Source: a virus
Virus record (IMG/VR): IMGVR_UViG_3300009085_000027
Coordinates: 1-64,000 of that record
Reading direction: 5' to 3' (one strand)
DNA length: 64,000 bases
Numbering within the stretch: the stretch's first letter is position 1; every line of letters starts with the position of its first letter. The position numbers and the translations under genes were made by a program. The notes beneath the pieces were generated by a model. The model saw nothing but the letters and a program-made list of their open reading frames with translations. It did not search any database and was not told the origin of the DNA. Below are positions 41,914 to 52,400 of the stretch, one piece after another.

Positions 41914-42302
41914 GACTGCGGTGGTTCCGCCGGTGGATTCGACTCACCGGGCAACGACAGATCGTAGCCCCGGCGCTTCGCCATGCCCTTGAAGACTTCG
42001 TAGGCAAACACCGAGGTGACGCCGCTGAAGGCGAAGTACGTCATCGCGGCCACGGCGCCATCAACCCCAGGCTCTGGACTCCGCCAGAAGGCTCCAACAA
42101 CCAGACCGGCTAACACGGGGTGAAGCGGCAGGGTCTTCCGCATCCACCACCAGAACCACTGCATCGGACGACGCTTCTTGGCCTGCTCCTGGGTGAACAC
42201 CCTGCGATTCATCACGACACCCACCATGCCGAAGACAGACATGACTGCGATGAAGGGCCAGTGGGAAAGAAATGCTGCAAGGATCTCGTTGATCGTTTCC
42301 AT
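41910..42302 (-). CDS. Holin-like membrane protein, 130 aa
   Basis: Three hydrophobic segments are visible: WPFIAVMSVFGMVGVVM, PVLAGLVVGAFW and AVAAMTYFAFSGVTSVFAYE. Basic residues between the first two (QAKKRRPMQWFWWWMRK) and a polar C-terminus (GESNPPAEPPQS) complete it. Size and topology fit a holin that times lysis, and it heads the three-gene cassette. The cognate endolysin may be the amidase near 62.4 kb. No family was named with certainty. Confidence 0.65.
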   Translation of the reverse strand: METINEILAAFLSHWPFIAVMSVFGMVGVVMNRRVFTQEQAKKRRPMQWFWWWMRKTLPLHPVLAGLVVGAFWRSPEPGVDGAVAAMTYFAFSGVTSVFAYEVFKGMAKRRGYDLSLPGESNPPAEPPQS

Positions 42303-42308
42303 ATTGCC

Positions 42309-44672
42309 TCAGTAGTTTCGGGGCCCCGGGTCTTGGAACTCAACCTGAGCAGCGAAGATTATGTCATTCACATCTGTAGGTGATGTAGTTACAACAAGGT
42401 AGTACCCAACAGTTGAGTTATCGACGACTAGGGACAGTCCAGTGATCGCCAATGTTTCGTAACCAATGCCACCAGAAGTGTCTGTTCCAAGACTACCCGA
42501 AACAGTGGGAGCCCCTGGGGTTCCGAAGTTGTAAGTCACAGAACGAAGATCAATGCCGAACCCCGTAACTGCGGTTTCAGTGAGCAGCCGAACCGCCTTG
42601 ATGGTGGCACCAGTCACTATCGAACGGTTGAGTGGTATCCAAAGCCTAGCTGATGCCGCCCAGGCCGCCGGGGAGACCCTCGGGGATGTAGTACCCGAGA
42701 GGTTCCACAGGGATAGACCCTCGCTTCGGTCCAGCGTTGGTTCCGCAGACGCTACGTCCGAACCATTGGTCTGGAAGATAAACTGATCAGGTGTGATGGT
42801 GACCAGGCGCGTCTTTGCAACAGCGCTGCCGTATAGGAAATCCCCGGCTCCGCTACCATCGGCGTCTGCTACTACATTGCTATTGGCATAAACATCGGTG
42901 GTCGCGTAGACATTCGCTGCTGCCATGTCTAGACGGGCAGAGACACTGCCGTACGAATAGATCGTACCATCGACATCGACCTTGAACGTCTCGCGGTAGC
43001 CGTCACCGACCCCAGGGGAGGGCGTGAATGCCCGGAGATGGGCACGCTTTGAGCCACCTGTGTTCTGCGCCCCCCAGAGGACTAGAGACGCGGCATTGGA
43101 GTCATGACCGCCGGACAGGACGTTGTAGCCAACGACAGGGGTGGTATCCCCGGCCTGTACTGGATTGGCGTTGTCGAAGGCATGCTTCCTGCCCAGCGCA
43201 GACACCGCGAAGAATCCGTAGACCTGCGCGTTTCCGGAAACCGGTAGGTGGCTAGGGACTGTGCCATCGAGCTTACGGAGTCTGAACCCCTTGTTGCCGG
43301 TGTTGATCACATCCATGACCTGGTAGAGGCCACCGATGTCTCCACCACTACTGCCGAGCTCGACCATCATCCCACCACCACCGTAGAGATAGCGGGTGAG
43401 ATTGGCGTCTTGGGCCAGCGTGAACAGAACCTCTCCGTCAATAGGGGAGTTCGCGGAGTACGTAATGTTCGGGATTGGAGCCAAGAGATCTGGCGTTACC
43501 GCTGGATCGATCGGCGCCAAGGACAGGTAGTCATAGGTCTCGGACAGAACGTCGTAGGACTGAACGAAGTGACCCATACCCTGGGTCTCTGTTGAGGCGT
43601 ACAGCCGGAACGTCGCCGGACTTCCGTACCTCTGGTCGAGTGTACTGGTGTCCGCACTGCTGAAGTCGGCAACAAAGCGGCCCCAGCTGTCGAAGCGAGT
43701 TGTGTTCAGCTCCGCGCCCTTCGCGTCCATTGCACTGAACTTCAGAGATGTCGATGCCCCAGTGCTTGTACCCGGGCCTTGGGAACCCGACTTGACGTGA
43801 AGCACCGTGTCGCTGCCGTGCAGCGGAGTCATCAAGATCTCTTCGGTGCCAACCGCACGGCTGCTATGGGCACCGTAGGTGGCAAACTGTGTTCGCCACA
43901 CCGTCACAGTACACGGCGAGCTCGCCGCAAATGATGGATTCGACCCGTCCACAGCCTTGAGGATGGCCTCGGTATTCAGAGCCCCGGAGTTGGAGTAGTA
44001 GTAGAAGCCGTCATCACTGGCGCTACCACTGATCTGAATCAGGTCGACCCCCTTCATCAGGAGGTCGGTGTCACCCGAAACGTGGAACTGGCCCGTGGTG
44101 AGACGAACCGTTGTGGGCAACGCTCCACCCGGATTCAGTGTCGCAGCCTGGGTGTACTCCAACTGGGTCTGACCGCTGGACTTAGCCAAGACCTTGCGGT
44201 CCATGAATCCGGCGATGGGATCATCCCCACTCTGGCCGTTGGCTGCAGTGCGCTTTCCCGCGAAGTCAAAGCCGATGCTTCCCGCAGCGGTGTCTCCAAC
44301 GGCATTGGCTCGGAAGTGACTGAGGTCCCGGGCGCTGTCACCTGTCGTGGCGCTGCTCACCACAGAGTTGGTTTGCACCGCACCATGGGTCTTGGCGATG
44401 TCTCTGCCACCACCGCTGGGACCGACGCTGCCGTTATCGTAGGCTCCATCCAGACCAGCGGACTCGAAAGCCGCGAGTCGTGTGTTGAGGTCCTCGTCAT
44501 TCAAGACCAGGGCGTAGTGGGACCTATTTGCGATGGCAGCAGTGAGTTGCTCACCGAAGGCAACACCGCGATTACCGGCACCATGCCCGGCTGGATTGGT
44601 CAGTGAGATCGGGACCTGGGCTCCGAAGCCACCACCATCACCGAACATCTCTTCTTTGGTCTTGAATGCCAT
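42309..44672 (-). CDS. Tail fibre or receptor-binding structural protein, 787 aa
   Basis: The protein is Gly/Ser/Thr/Ala-rich with mostly beta structure. The N-terminus has an FKTKEEMFGDGGGFGAQVPI peptide and repeats of short polar loops. The middle includes YYYSNSGALNTEAILKAVDG and the C-terminal half contains SARLDMAAANVYATTDVYAN, which looks like a trimeric fibre shaft. The end is a jelly-roll-like domain. It lies directly upstream of the lysis cassette and downstream of baseplate genes, as fibres often do. Host-binding function is inferred. Confidence 0.7.
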   Translation of the reverse strand: MAFKTKEEMFGDGGGFGAQVPISLTNPAGHGAGNRGVAFGEQLTAAIANRSHYALVLNDEDLNTRLAAFESAGLDGAYDNGSVGPSGGGRDIAKTHGAVQTNSVVSSATTGDSARDLSHFRANAVGDTAAGSIGFDFAGKRTAANGQSGDDPIAGFMDRKVLAKSSGQTQLEYTQAATLNPGGALPTTVRLTTGQFHVSGDTDLLMKGVDLIQISGSASDDGFYYYSNSGALNTEAILKAVDGSNPSFAASSPCTVTVWRTQFATYGAHSSRAVGTEEILMTPLHGSDTVLHVKSGSQGPGTSTGASTSLKFSAMDAKGAELNTTRFDSWGRFVADFSSADTSTLDQRYGSPATFRLYASTETQGMGHFVQSYDVLSETYDYLSLAPIDPAVTPDLLAPIPNITYSANSPIDGEVLFTLAQDANLTRYLYGGGGMMVELGSSGGDIGGLYQVMDVINTGNKGFRLRKLDGTVPSHLPVSGNAQVYGFFAVSALGRKHAFDNANPVQAGDTTPVVGYNVLSGGHDSNAASLVLWGAQNTGGSKRAHLRAFTPSPGVGDGYRETFKVDVDGTIYSYGSVSARLDMAAANVYATTDVYANSNVVADADGSGAGDFLYGSAVAKTRLVTITPDQFIFQTNGSDVASAEPTLDRSEGLSLWNLSGTTSPRVSPAAWAASARLWIPLNRSIVTGATIKAVRLLTETAVTGFGIDLRSVTYNFGTPGAPTVSGSLGTDTSGGIGYETLAITGLSLVVDNSTVGYYLVVTTSPTDVNDIIFAAQVEFQDPGPRNY

Positions 44673-44712
44673 GATCTAAATCTCCAGCCAGGTCTTTCCT
44701 AGAACAGTGGAA

Positions 44713-45381
44713 TCACCCCAGGCGCATCTCCCAGCGGACCTCAATAGAGAACACACCCGTCTTGTGGACGGTGTCGAACGTGTCATACGCCACGAGGCTA
44801 GTTCCAGCCCCCGGGTAGGTACCAGCTGCACCGTTGGGCAGCTCAGGATTGGCAGCCGAGGTGTACAACCCAATCTCAGAGAGCGGAACCGAAGTGAACC
44901 CACCCCAGTTGATGTCCGAGACCGAGAACAATGCGATGAACCGAGTCGACGTCGCAGTCGGGAACGTCCCGGGCGCTACGATCTCCTTCAGCCATGCTGG
45001 GTTCGGAGCCGCATAGTCCGTCACCGAAACTGGACGCTCCAGATTACTCACCGTGACATCGATATCGGTCTGGGCGTTGTGCGGACCACCAAGGTACTCG
45101 TAACCCAAGGGGTAGACATCAGAGTACGGCGATGCGCTGGCGCTGCCCGAGTTCTGGCGAGTTCCACCGATCCCAAACCCGACGTAGCGAACCACGTGGT
45201 TCTGATGGCGGGTGAATCCGCCGGGGGTCAAGGACTGTGGAGTGATGGTCTCACAGATGAACTGCCGACCACTGTTCACCACAATGTTGTGGGTGCGCTG
45301 GTGCCACCGCCTACGCTTGCCACGCTCGTACAGATCGATTTCCAGATTCCAGCGAACGTCTATGCCTTCATTGATCTTCAT
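44713..45381 (-). CDS. Baseplate or fibre-attachment protein, 222 aa
   Basis: A beta-rich protein with an N-terminal basic strand region (RWNLEIDLYERGKRRRWHQR), a central Gly-rich loop (YVGFGIGGTRQNSGSASASP) and a C-terminal domain ending in SIEVRWEMRLG. Its ATG overlaps the stop of the 1233-aa baseplate protein, indicating coupled synthesis. A connector between baseplate and fibre is the likely role from position. No specific family is recognised. Confidence 0.7.
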   Translation of the reverse strand: MKINEGIDVRWNLEIDLYERGKRRRWHQRTHNIVVNSGRQFICETITPQSLTPGGFTRHQNHVVRYVGFGIGGTRQNSGSASASPYSDVYPLGYEYLGGPHNAQTDIDVTVSNLERPVSVTDYAAPNPAWLKEIVAPGTFPTATSTRFIALFSVSDINWGGFTSVPLSEIGLYTSAANPELPNGAAGTYPGAGTSLVAYDTFDTVHKTGVFSIEVRWEMRLG

Positions 45382-48300
45382 GGGAGAACGACTCCTCCGG
45401 ACTTGACTACGGCGGTTACCACGTACGTGCCAGCAGGGAGATTCATATCATAGGTCGGACTGAATGTACCCCCGGGAAGCACGTAGGTGCCAAAGACATC
45501 AGTGACCAAGGTGTCGGCAAAGAACACGGAATCGAAGGTAATGATGCCCCCGCCCCATACGATCGTGAGTAGGAACTCGATGTAGTCCTCTGGACAGTCC
45601 ACGATCCCATCGAAGTAGGTGATGCCGTCATCGAACTCGGACCACAGGGTCCCATCGCCGCGGTAGTCGTCATAGCTGTAGACCCGGCCGGAGGGACAGG
45701 TCGAGTCGAAGAGGTTGACGTTCAGGGTCCCGTCGAGTTCATCCACTGGATCTATGGTGTCGTCGACCTGTCGAAGACCGAGGAGCAGGGGGTGCGTGTA
45801 CGTCGGTTTCACCTTCGAGATAAAGCTGAACAGCAGGGACAGGTTGGAGATGGAAACCAGGTCAAGATTGAACTGAACCAAGAAGTAGTGGAACTTCTCG
45901 ATTTCCGTGAGTAGTCCGCCGCGAACGAACGGGATGTACCACGTTGGGTCGTTGTAGAGATCAATGATGTCGACACCGCCACCTATTGGGGAGAACTGTG
46001 GAATGCTGTCTCCCGTGGCCCAGGGCAGGTCGGTTTCGGGATTGATGGCCAGGCCACTGGTCTGTGTCAGATTCAGCGGGTCCTTCTTGTAGTAGTAGGT
46101 CCTGACTGTCTCCGACGTGATCGAGGTGTCCCCGGTGTAGTCTCGGATCAGTACGCGACCCGAGGTGGGGCTGAAGTCGTATCGGATCTCTTCGATGGTT
46201 CCGGCCACCTCTGCGAATGGCTGACCGAACAAGATCTGGGCTCCGACCTGGACGGCGAACACACTAGGACCACGCTGCTGGGCGTAGATCAACCCAGCGA
46301 CACCAGCGACGTAGTTGAAGTCGTCGGGGAGGTTGGCAGCATCATCACGAAGGAACCCAGCCAGTGTACCGAACAGGTCCTCGACGTTGGGTTCGTTGCT
46401 GAATAGTGTGAGCTCGGCCCAGAAGATGTCGGGTGGCTCCAGGTCTGGTGTGATGAACACAGAATCCCGGAACTGAAGCATCGGGATCGCAGAGCCATCG
46501 ATCTCTCTGTAGAACGGCTCCAGGATGTAGTCGGTGTTCTCCATCCACAGCGTGGGGGACGCAGACACCGGGATCTTGTCCTGGAGCCTGGGGATACCAA
46601 CGATTTCCTCGTGGATGGGAAGGGCCTTGCGTCGCTTGACGCCAAGGAGTCTGATCTCGAAAGCCTCGGGGTCGAGAAGGGCCCCGAAGAAGCCGTCGAG
46701 GTGGGCAGCCAGCTGTGTTGACTTCTGGGCCACGACGGTGCCGCGAACGTCTGTGGTGGCAGACGTGCTCACCGCGAAGACCTCGGCCTTCACCATGTCG
46801 CCGGGGTAGCTGCCCAGCGTCTCGTAGTCCACTGTGCTGCGCACTACACTGGGGATCTCCCACTCCGCAGTGGCATCCAGGGGCAACGACGAGGTGAGTA
46901 GCACTCGCTGGTTGAGTAGCGGGTCGTCATCACTGCTCAGTACCCGATCAATGACGAAGGACTGACCATTGTTGAGGACAAGGAGATCTCCGCGCTGTAC
47001 ACCAGACTCAACCAGGTCTGCGCTGCCGCCGGCGTAATACACACGGTCGGTGATGATTGACCCCGTCGAACCAGAGACGTAGTTGAACACGTCCGTGGTA
47101 ATATCTAGATCAGCGGCTGCAGTCGACGCCGGCGTGATGCGGAATGCACGGTTCGCCTTGAAGGACAGCCTGCAGCTCCTGAAGATGAAGAATACGGTCG
47201 ACCCCAGATTGTCGGGTATCGACTCACCCACCACAGTCAGAGATCCACCAGGATTATTTACGGTAGTGATCTCAAACCGACCTACGTCCGGGATAACCAG
47301 GGTGTCTCCAGCGAACGCCCAGCTCGGCAGGGACAGTGCAGGAAAGTCAAACACCGCGGTAAACCCGTCGCTGTCGCCGTCATCCACCGTAGATCCAGTT
47401 CCGGAGTGGAGACAGGACGGTGCTATGGATCGGATCCCGTGGCCATAAGCCCGGATACCAGACCCAATCAATGCAGCATTCACGTCTGCAACGATCTGAT
47501 ACACGGTGTCGCCAGTAAGCGTGACACTCGTCGTGGTTGTGGCGCTGGGATCAGACCCATTGGGGTACTCGAAGACCAGGGTGTTGCCCGTGACAGTGGG
47601 TGTACTGACCTCAAACTCCTGGCCAGCAGAGATTGACCCATACCGTACCGAGATCTCTACCTCAGTTGGATCCGTCTCTTCAATCAAGGATCGATAGGCC
47701 AACCACTTACGCTGGAACACCCGCTGTGCGTCACGAAGGCTGTAGTTGTAGTGGTGCTGCCAGACCTCGAGCATCCGACCAGCCAGGATCTGAGCGGCGC
47801 CCTTCCAGGCTTCCTCGAACACACCACGGTTCTCGACGAAGCCCCAGTCGTCTCCAAGACCCTTCCAGATCGGGGACACGTCAGGCTCTTCCCCGAGTGG
47901 AGCCCTGGAGCTCACAATGCTGGCCAAGACCTCCGAGGGTTCAGAGGCAGACTCACCATCGGTGACGATCAGCTCGAACCGATAAATCCCCGGCGCATCG
48001 GGTAGGAAGTACGGGGTCTCGGTGTCTGCCTCACTGAGCAGGCTCTGGCGAATGATCCGGAAAGGGGAGGCGCCCAAGGAGTCCGGGATCACGTCCTGTG
48101 TCACGCTGAGCGTACCACCGGGGTTGTCCACGGCGTTGATGACCGCACGGATCCCAGCTATTACCAAGACGTCCCCGTCCGTGACCCAGGCCGGGAGGCT
48201 GTTCGGGGTAAAGGACAGGACAGTGGTGACACCATCAGTATCGCCGTCATCCGTGGTAGCCCCCGTGCTCTTGTCCACGCCGTAGGCAGACCCGTAGGGG

Positions 48301-49079
48301 ACATCGAACACGCGCCACAGGTAGCCCAGAGCGGCCCCCTCGATATCGAAACTCGCCCTGCCATCAAGTCGCACGGCCTGTCCCACTGGAGACACCCGAT
48401 CAGGGCCAGCAACCGCCGTCGGCGGGAAGTTCGGGATCACGAGGTCTGAGGCAAGGCGAAGAGCGACGATCTCCATCTTGCTGGGCTCTGCGGGTCTGCC
48501 CAGGACAAAGACCTCGAACAGATCACTGATCCCCGGAGGAGTGGGCTCCACCGGGATGATGTATCGAATCTCAGGGGTGACTCCCGCGGCATCCCCGATG
48601 TAGACGTAGGCCCTGCCCAGAGTGCTATCCACTGCGACACGGATCGTGCGGAACTCCGACGCGATTTCCTGTGTGGTCGACGTCGTGTCCGGCAAAGCAG
48701 TGACGCTACCGAAGTCGTCTACACGACTCACCGCCACACCCGTGGTGGCGAAGTAGATGCTCACCCCACGACCTGTACTGTCCGCAATGGTGATGCCCGC
48801 ACGGGCGCTGGCAAGATCCCCTGTGTCGTGGGGCATCTTCGGGAAACGCGCGGAAATCTCTATGGTGAACCGGGAGGGCACAGCGGTGTTGAACACCAAG
48901 CTGGCCTCCACGCCGTCTGCTGACTCCGCGGAAAGAACAGTGAGGTCGGAGGAGTACGTAAAGTACGGCAGAACCCCAGGGGTGATAGTGAGATCACCGG
49001 GTCCCAGCGACAACAGACTACCAATGGTGGTGCTGTCGAAGTCCGCGAGGTTCCATGTCGCCGAGGTCGGAAGTGCCAT
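45378..49079 (-). CDS. Large baseplate/tail protein with PKD-like domain, 1233 aa
   Basis: The N-terminal 210 residues look like a lectin-type jelly roll. PPTAVAGPDRVSPVGQAVRL (219-238) starts a PKD/Ig-like domain that finishes with PGIYRFELIVTDGESAS (363-379). A module of about 75 residues is inserted inside it (271-345) and repeated later at 559-634. The C-terminal half contains aromatic-rich segments typical of baseplate wedge proteins (EKFHYFLVQFNLDLVSISNL). The first 420 residues seem to be a binding arm and the rest a baseplate scaffold. No catalytic motif was seen. Confidence 0.75.
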   Translation of the reverse strand: MALPTSATWNLADFDSTTIGSLLSLGPGDLTITPGVLPYFTYSSDLTVLSAESADGVEASLVFNTAVPSRFTIEISARFPKMPHDTGDLASARAGITIADSTGRGVSIYFATTGVAVSRVDDFGSVTALPDTTSTTQEIASEFRTIRVAVDSTLGRAYVYIGDAAGVTPEIRYIIPVEPTPPGISDLFEVFVLGRPAEPSKMEIVALRLASDLVIPNFPPTAVAGPDRVSPVGQAVRLDGRASFDIEGAALGYLWRVFDVPYGSAYGVDKSTGATTDDGDTDGVTTVLSFTPNSLPAWVTDGDVLVIAGIRAVINAVDNPGGTLSVTQDVIPDSLGASPFRIIRQSLLSEADTETPYFLPDAPGIYRFELIVTDGESASEPSEVLASIVSSRAPLGEEPDVSPIWKGLGDDWGFVENRGVFEEAWKGAAQILAGRMLEVWQHHYNYSLRDAQRVFQRKWLAYRSLIEETDPTEVEISVRYGSISAGQEFEVSTPTVTGNTLVFEYPNGSDPSATTTTSVTLTGDTVYQIVADVNAALIGSGIRAYGHGIRSIAPSCLHSGTGSTVDDGDSDGFTAVFDFPALSLPSWAFAGDTLVIPDVGRFEITTVNNPGGSLTVVGESIPDNLGSTVFFIFRSCRLSFKANRAFRITPASTAAADLDITTDVFNYVSGSTGSIITDRVYYAGGSADLVESGVQRGDLLVLNNGQSFVIDRVLSSDDDPLLNQRVLLTSSLPLDATAEWEIPSVVRSTVDYETLGSYPGDMVKAEVFAVSTSATTDVRGTVVAQKSTQLAAHLDGFFGALLDPEAFEIRLLGVKRRKALPIHEEIVGIPRLQDKIPVSASPTLWMENTDYILEPFYREIDGSAIPMLQFRDSVFITPDLEPPDIFWAELTLFSNEPNVEDLFGTLAGFLRDDAANLPDDFNYVAGVAGLIYAQQRGPSVFAVQVGAQILFGQPFAEVAGTIEEIRYDFSPTSGRVLIRDYTGDTSITSETVRTYYYKKDPLNLTQTSGLAINPETDLPWATGDSIPQFSPIGGGVDIIDLYNDPTWYIPFVRGGLLTEIEKFHYFLVQFNLDLVSISNLSLLFSFISKVKPTYTHPLLLGLRQVDDTIDPVDELDGTLNVNLFDSTCPSGRVYSYDDYRGDGTLWSEFDDGITYFDGIVDCPEDYIEFLLTIVWGGGIITFDSVFFADTLVTDVFGTYVLPGGTFSPTYDMNLPAGTYVVTAVVKSGGVVLP
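47178..47405 (-). repeat. Internal protein repeat, copy 2 (1233-aa baseplate protein)
   Basis: It encodes residues 559-634, including GSTVDDGDSDGFTAVFDF, SWAFAGDTLVIPD and VNNPGGSLTVVGESIPDNLG. It matches copy 1 at many positions (DDGD-DG-T, P-W, GD-LVI, NPGG-L-V, IPD-LG). Confidence 0.75.
48045..48269 (-). repeat. Internal protein repeat, copy 1, inside the PKD-like domain
   Basis: It encodes residues 271-345, including GATTDDGDTDGVTTVLSF, AWVTDGDVLVIAG and VDNPGGTLSVTQDVIPDSLG. It interrupts the PKD-like fold between the WRVFDVP strand and the closing YRFELIVTDG strand. Confidence 0.75.
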
Positions 49080-49102
49080 GCCGCCGTGATACTCTACACC
49101 GA

Positions 49103-49408
49103 ATGAGACTCAAACCACTACCCCCAGGTCTAGCCAGCTTCTTGATCCGTGACGAGCAAGACGCCCTGACCCCACTCGTAGAATCCCGCAATCACAGGAT
49201 CAAGTCCAAGCCATGCCCAAGATGCCGGGGCAACATGCACCCCACCATCATGGCAGACTACGTGTTCTCCCCGCATGACCCGCTGCCGAAGACCGTAGGT
49301 CGTTGTGTTGATTGCAGCCTGGTCCTGGACCCCCAAACCAACCTGATCCTCGAGACCGGGAATCCCGCAAACATTGAGGATCCGTTCAAGATCGATGTCC
49401 AGGACTAG
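49103..49408 (+). CDS. Small zinc-ribbon protein on the opposite strand, 101 aa
   Basis: This lone plus-strand gene lies between two minus-strand baseplate genes. Two CxxC pairs, CPRC (about 38-41) and CVDC (about 68-71), form a likely zinc ribbon, with basic residues nearby (NHRIKSKPCPRCRGNMHP). TACTCT lies 7 bases before the ATG and could be a -10 box for a leaderless message; no Shine-Dalgarno is present. Its TAG stop shares the CTAG palindrome with the stop of the converging J-like gene. A regulatory or DNA-binding role is possible. Function unknown. Confidence 0.6.
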   Translation: MRLKPLPPGLASFLIRDEQDALTPLVESRNHRIKSKPCPRCRGNMHPTIMADYVFSPHDPLPKTVGRCVDCSLVLDPQTNLILETGNPANIEDPFKIDVQD

Positions 49409-52400
49409 CGGATGCCACTCGAAGAAGTCCGCCTCACAACGAGACTTCCGGGCAGGTAACGCTGAGACCGTACGGTGTCTACGAAGTCGGTGACCACTAA
49501 GCCGCTGATGGCTCGATCCATGCCGTGGTAGATAACCACGAACAGAGGTGCCCTACGGCCTGTGGTGTCGTCGCTCTGGGTGAACACCGACACCGCGCCA
49601 CGACGACGCAAAGCATCGACGAGATCTGTGACCTCCAGCTGGTCCCCCGGGGCAATCCCGTCTAGGAGCTCCTCCAAAGCACGCCTCATGTTGGCTTCGG
49701 TCTCGCCAGAGGAGTAGCCCCAGTTCAGAGCCACATAGTGAGGCAGTAGGTGTCGCACCAAGATCTCTTCACAGAGGACGCGCTGGAACTTGGAGTCTGA
49801 GAAGCTCTGGACGTCGTCCACGAGCTGGCTTCGCTCGTAGTTGACCTGCACGTTCTGCTGACTGAGCTGCACAGCCTCGATCGGATCATCAGGGCTACCC
49901 ACCAACTGGATGGACCGACTGATCTCGGCGAAGAGCCGCTCTGCCCGACTGAACGATGTCGACGCGTTCTCGGTGCGCAAGCGATAGCCGTCACTGCGGT
50001 GACCGCTAATGTCCAAGCCAACCCCGGCGTCAAGGTTGGAGACGTCCCCAGGAGCCAAGCCCTGGAGCTCGACGTCGGCGTAGTACAGGTCAGTGTCATC
50101 GGCGTTGTCGCTCATCTCGGTGGACGACACGCGCTGTACGTACCGAAGGATTCGATAGTGGGTCTCAATCACTGACCCACCAGACAAAGGCGTGGCTGTG
50201 GCGAGTTGGATCTGGTTTGCCCCGGACACAGCGGACACCACGTATGTGGCCTTGGCGGGGTGATCCGTATTGCTCGGCGCCGTAATCCCGAGCTCCGCGC
50301 TGGCAGTGGTATTGATCAGTTCAATCCTGCGATTGGACTTCAGAACTAACTGACCCAGACCGTTCAGGCTGGCGATGTCCTCATCGACCTGGGTGTTGAT
50401 GTAGTCGACGACATCTTGTCTTGGCATGTCGAAGGGGAACGACACCAGGATGATGGGATCGGAATCCAGGCGTAGGCTCAGGGTCTTGGCATTGACGAGT
50501 ACGTCCCCAGAGGGAGGCAACATCACCGACCCTGTGATTGGCACGTAGAGGACCTCGACGAGGTCTCCGGCTTTGATGCCAGCGGCGTAGAAGTCCAGAC
50601 TGGCGTCAGACAGGGTGTTGAACCCAGAGTCAGTAACGCCTGTGTTAGGAAGGTCCGGGCTCGGTGGAGCCGGTCGGATCACTCTGGTGTTGTCGGGATC
50701 CGGGATGTAGACGAGGTCTTGGTTCTCAACAGTCGTCACGAATCGCGTCGTCGCGTAGTCGAACTCTGCTGAGGTCGGGGCCAGGAAGTAGACTCTGGCT
50801 GAACCCACACTGGGTCGCGCAATCCGAACCCGACTGGCTAGTGCGGGGCGGAACACAACGGAGTTGTACAACGCAGTGGTCCCGGAAGGACCCAGTGGCC
50901 CACTACCGACCCGGATTCTCCAAGTGTTGCCGAAGAACGCGGGGTTCTCGACCAAACGACCCTGGGTCCCGGAGTTGTTGCCATCTACGAACTCGATGAC
51001 ATCACCGGCACGGAGTTTGACGCCGTTGAGATTGCCGTCGCGGGCCACGATCTCGGTGTTGCAGACTCCAGCAACAAGGCCCAGTACAGACCCCACAGTG
51101 CCGGTCTCGGCAGTGACCTTGAATGCCATGGACGTGACGATGCCTACGACGTACTCGTCTGTTGTACCCGTAGGAATCACTACGGCGGATACCCCGGCAG
51201 CCAGCATAGCGACATTCGCATTGATCAGTGCAGCTATGCCTGCAGGGGTGTAGGCCGCCGCAGGGATCACGAGCGTTCCACTCGTCGGGAACGTCCAACC
51301 CGTTTCAGGTGGCGTGGTCTGCCAGCTCAGTGTGCCGTTCACAGCGATAGGTGCTGTGGACAGCCAGGGTGTAGTGCGAGCCCCGGAATCCACCAATCCG
51401 TCAAAGACGAAACCACCACCCTCGTTCTGGAACGCGTTGCTGACGACGAGGACAGGGTCTCGATACGGGATCGTGGTTCCGCTGGGAGCACCACTACTGT
51501 CCAGGAGCTCAAGTGACGTGACCCGGACCACTGGGGTTTCCACGGCCTCGGAGCGGGTGAAGACGCGGTACGACACAGCACTGAGACTTCGTACGGCCAC
51601 GGGGTCAATCTTCAGGCTCACGGCCCCGACCTCCGTGATGGTGAAGTCACCGCCGTAGAGGTCGTCTTGGATCTCGAGGATGTCTCCGATCTGAACATTG
51701 GCGTCCACGAAGTTCGTGGATGATGCAGTCACCACGGTGTCACTTCCGCCCGAGGTGATGAGGTCCGCACCAGTCACCTTGATGTCCTTGGGGTCGGTGA
51801 GCTCCACGTCAATGGTGTCGACCACCTTCCAGGACAGGTTGGTCTGAGACCCCGTCATGGTGGTGTCCAAGGTGAGAAGCCCACCGGTCGAGGTCAAGAT
51901 TCTGTAGGAGTTGGCGTCAGCCCCTTCCTCAAGGACCAGGCTCATCCCAGGCTCGAAGAGTGCCTGCTGCAGCACCGTACTATCACTGAGGTCTACGACG
52001 CTGGTGGCATTGGTGATCGCATTGATCCCACTGGCCACGGGGTTCTCATCCGACAGGTTTGTGATCTGGGCTGTAGCATCCTCGGTCTCGCCAGCGACGT
52101 AGACGTCCGTCTTACCGCCGATGTGGATCTCGTCCCCGGTGATTTCCAGAGTGCCGTCCGCTGAGTCCGGAAGGGTGATGCCACCTGGAATGTCCGTAAT
52201 AGTGAGGAGCCTCTGCCGAAGCATCCAGGTCACGGTAGTGGACGAGCCCGCGGTGAGGACCGGGATTTCATCGGAGATTTCCACCTGTGTGGCAGACAGG
52301 ACCCGAACAATCTCTGAGTCCAGGGCTACGAGCCCGGCGCCAGCGTCGTAGATGACAGTCAGGAACCAACCCGACACCGTGGACCCCACGGCCCCTACAC

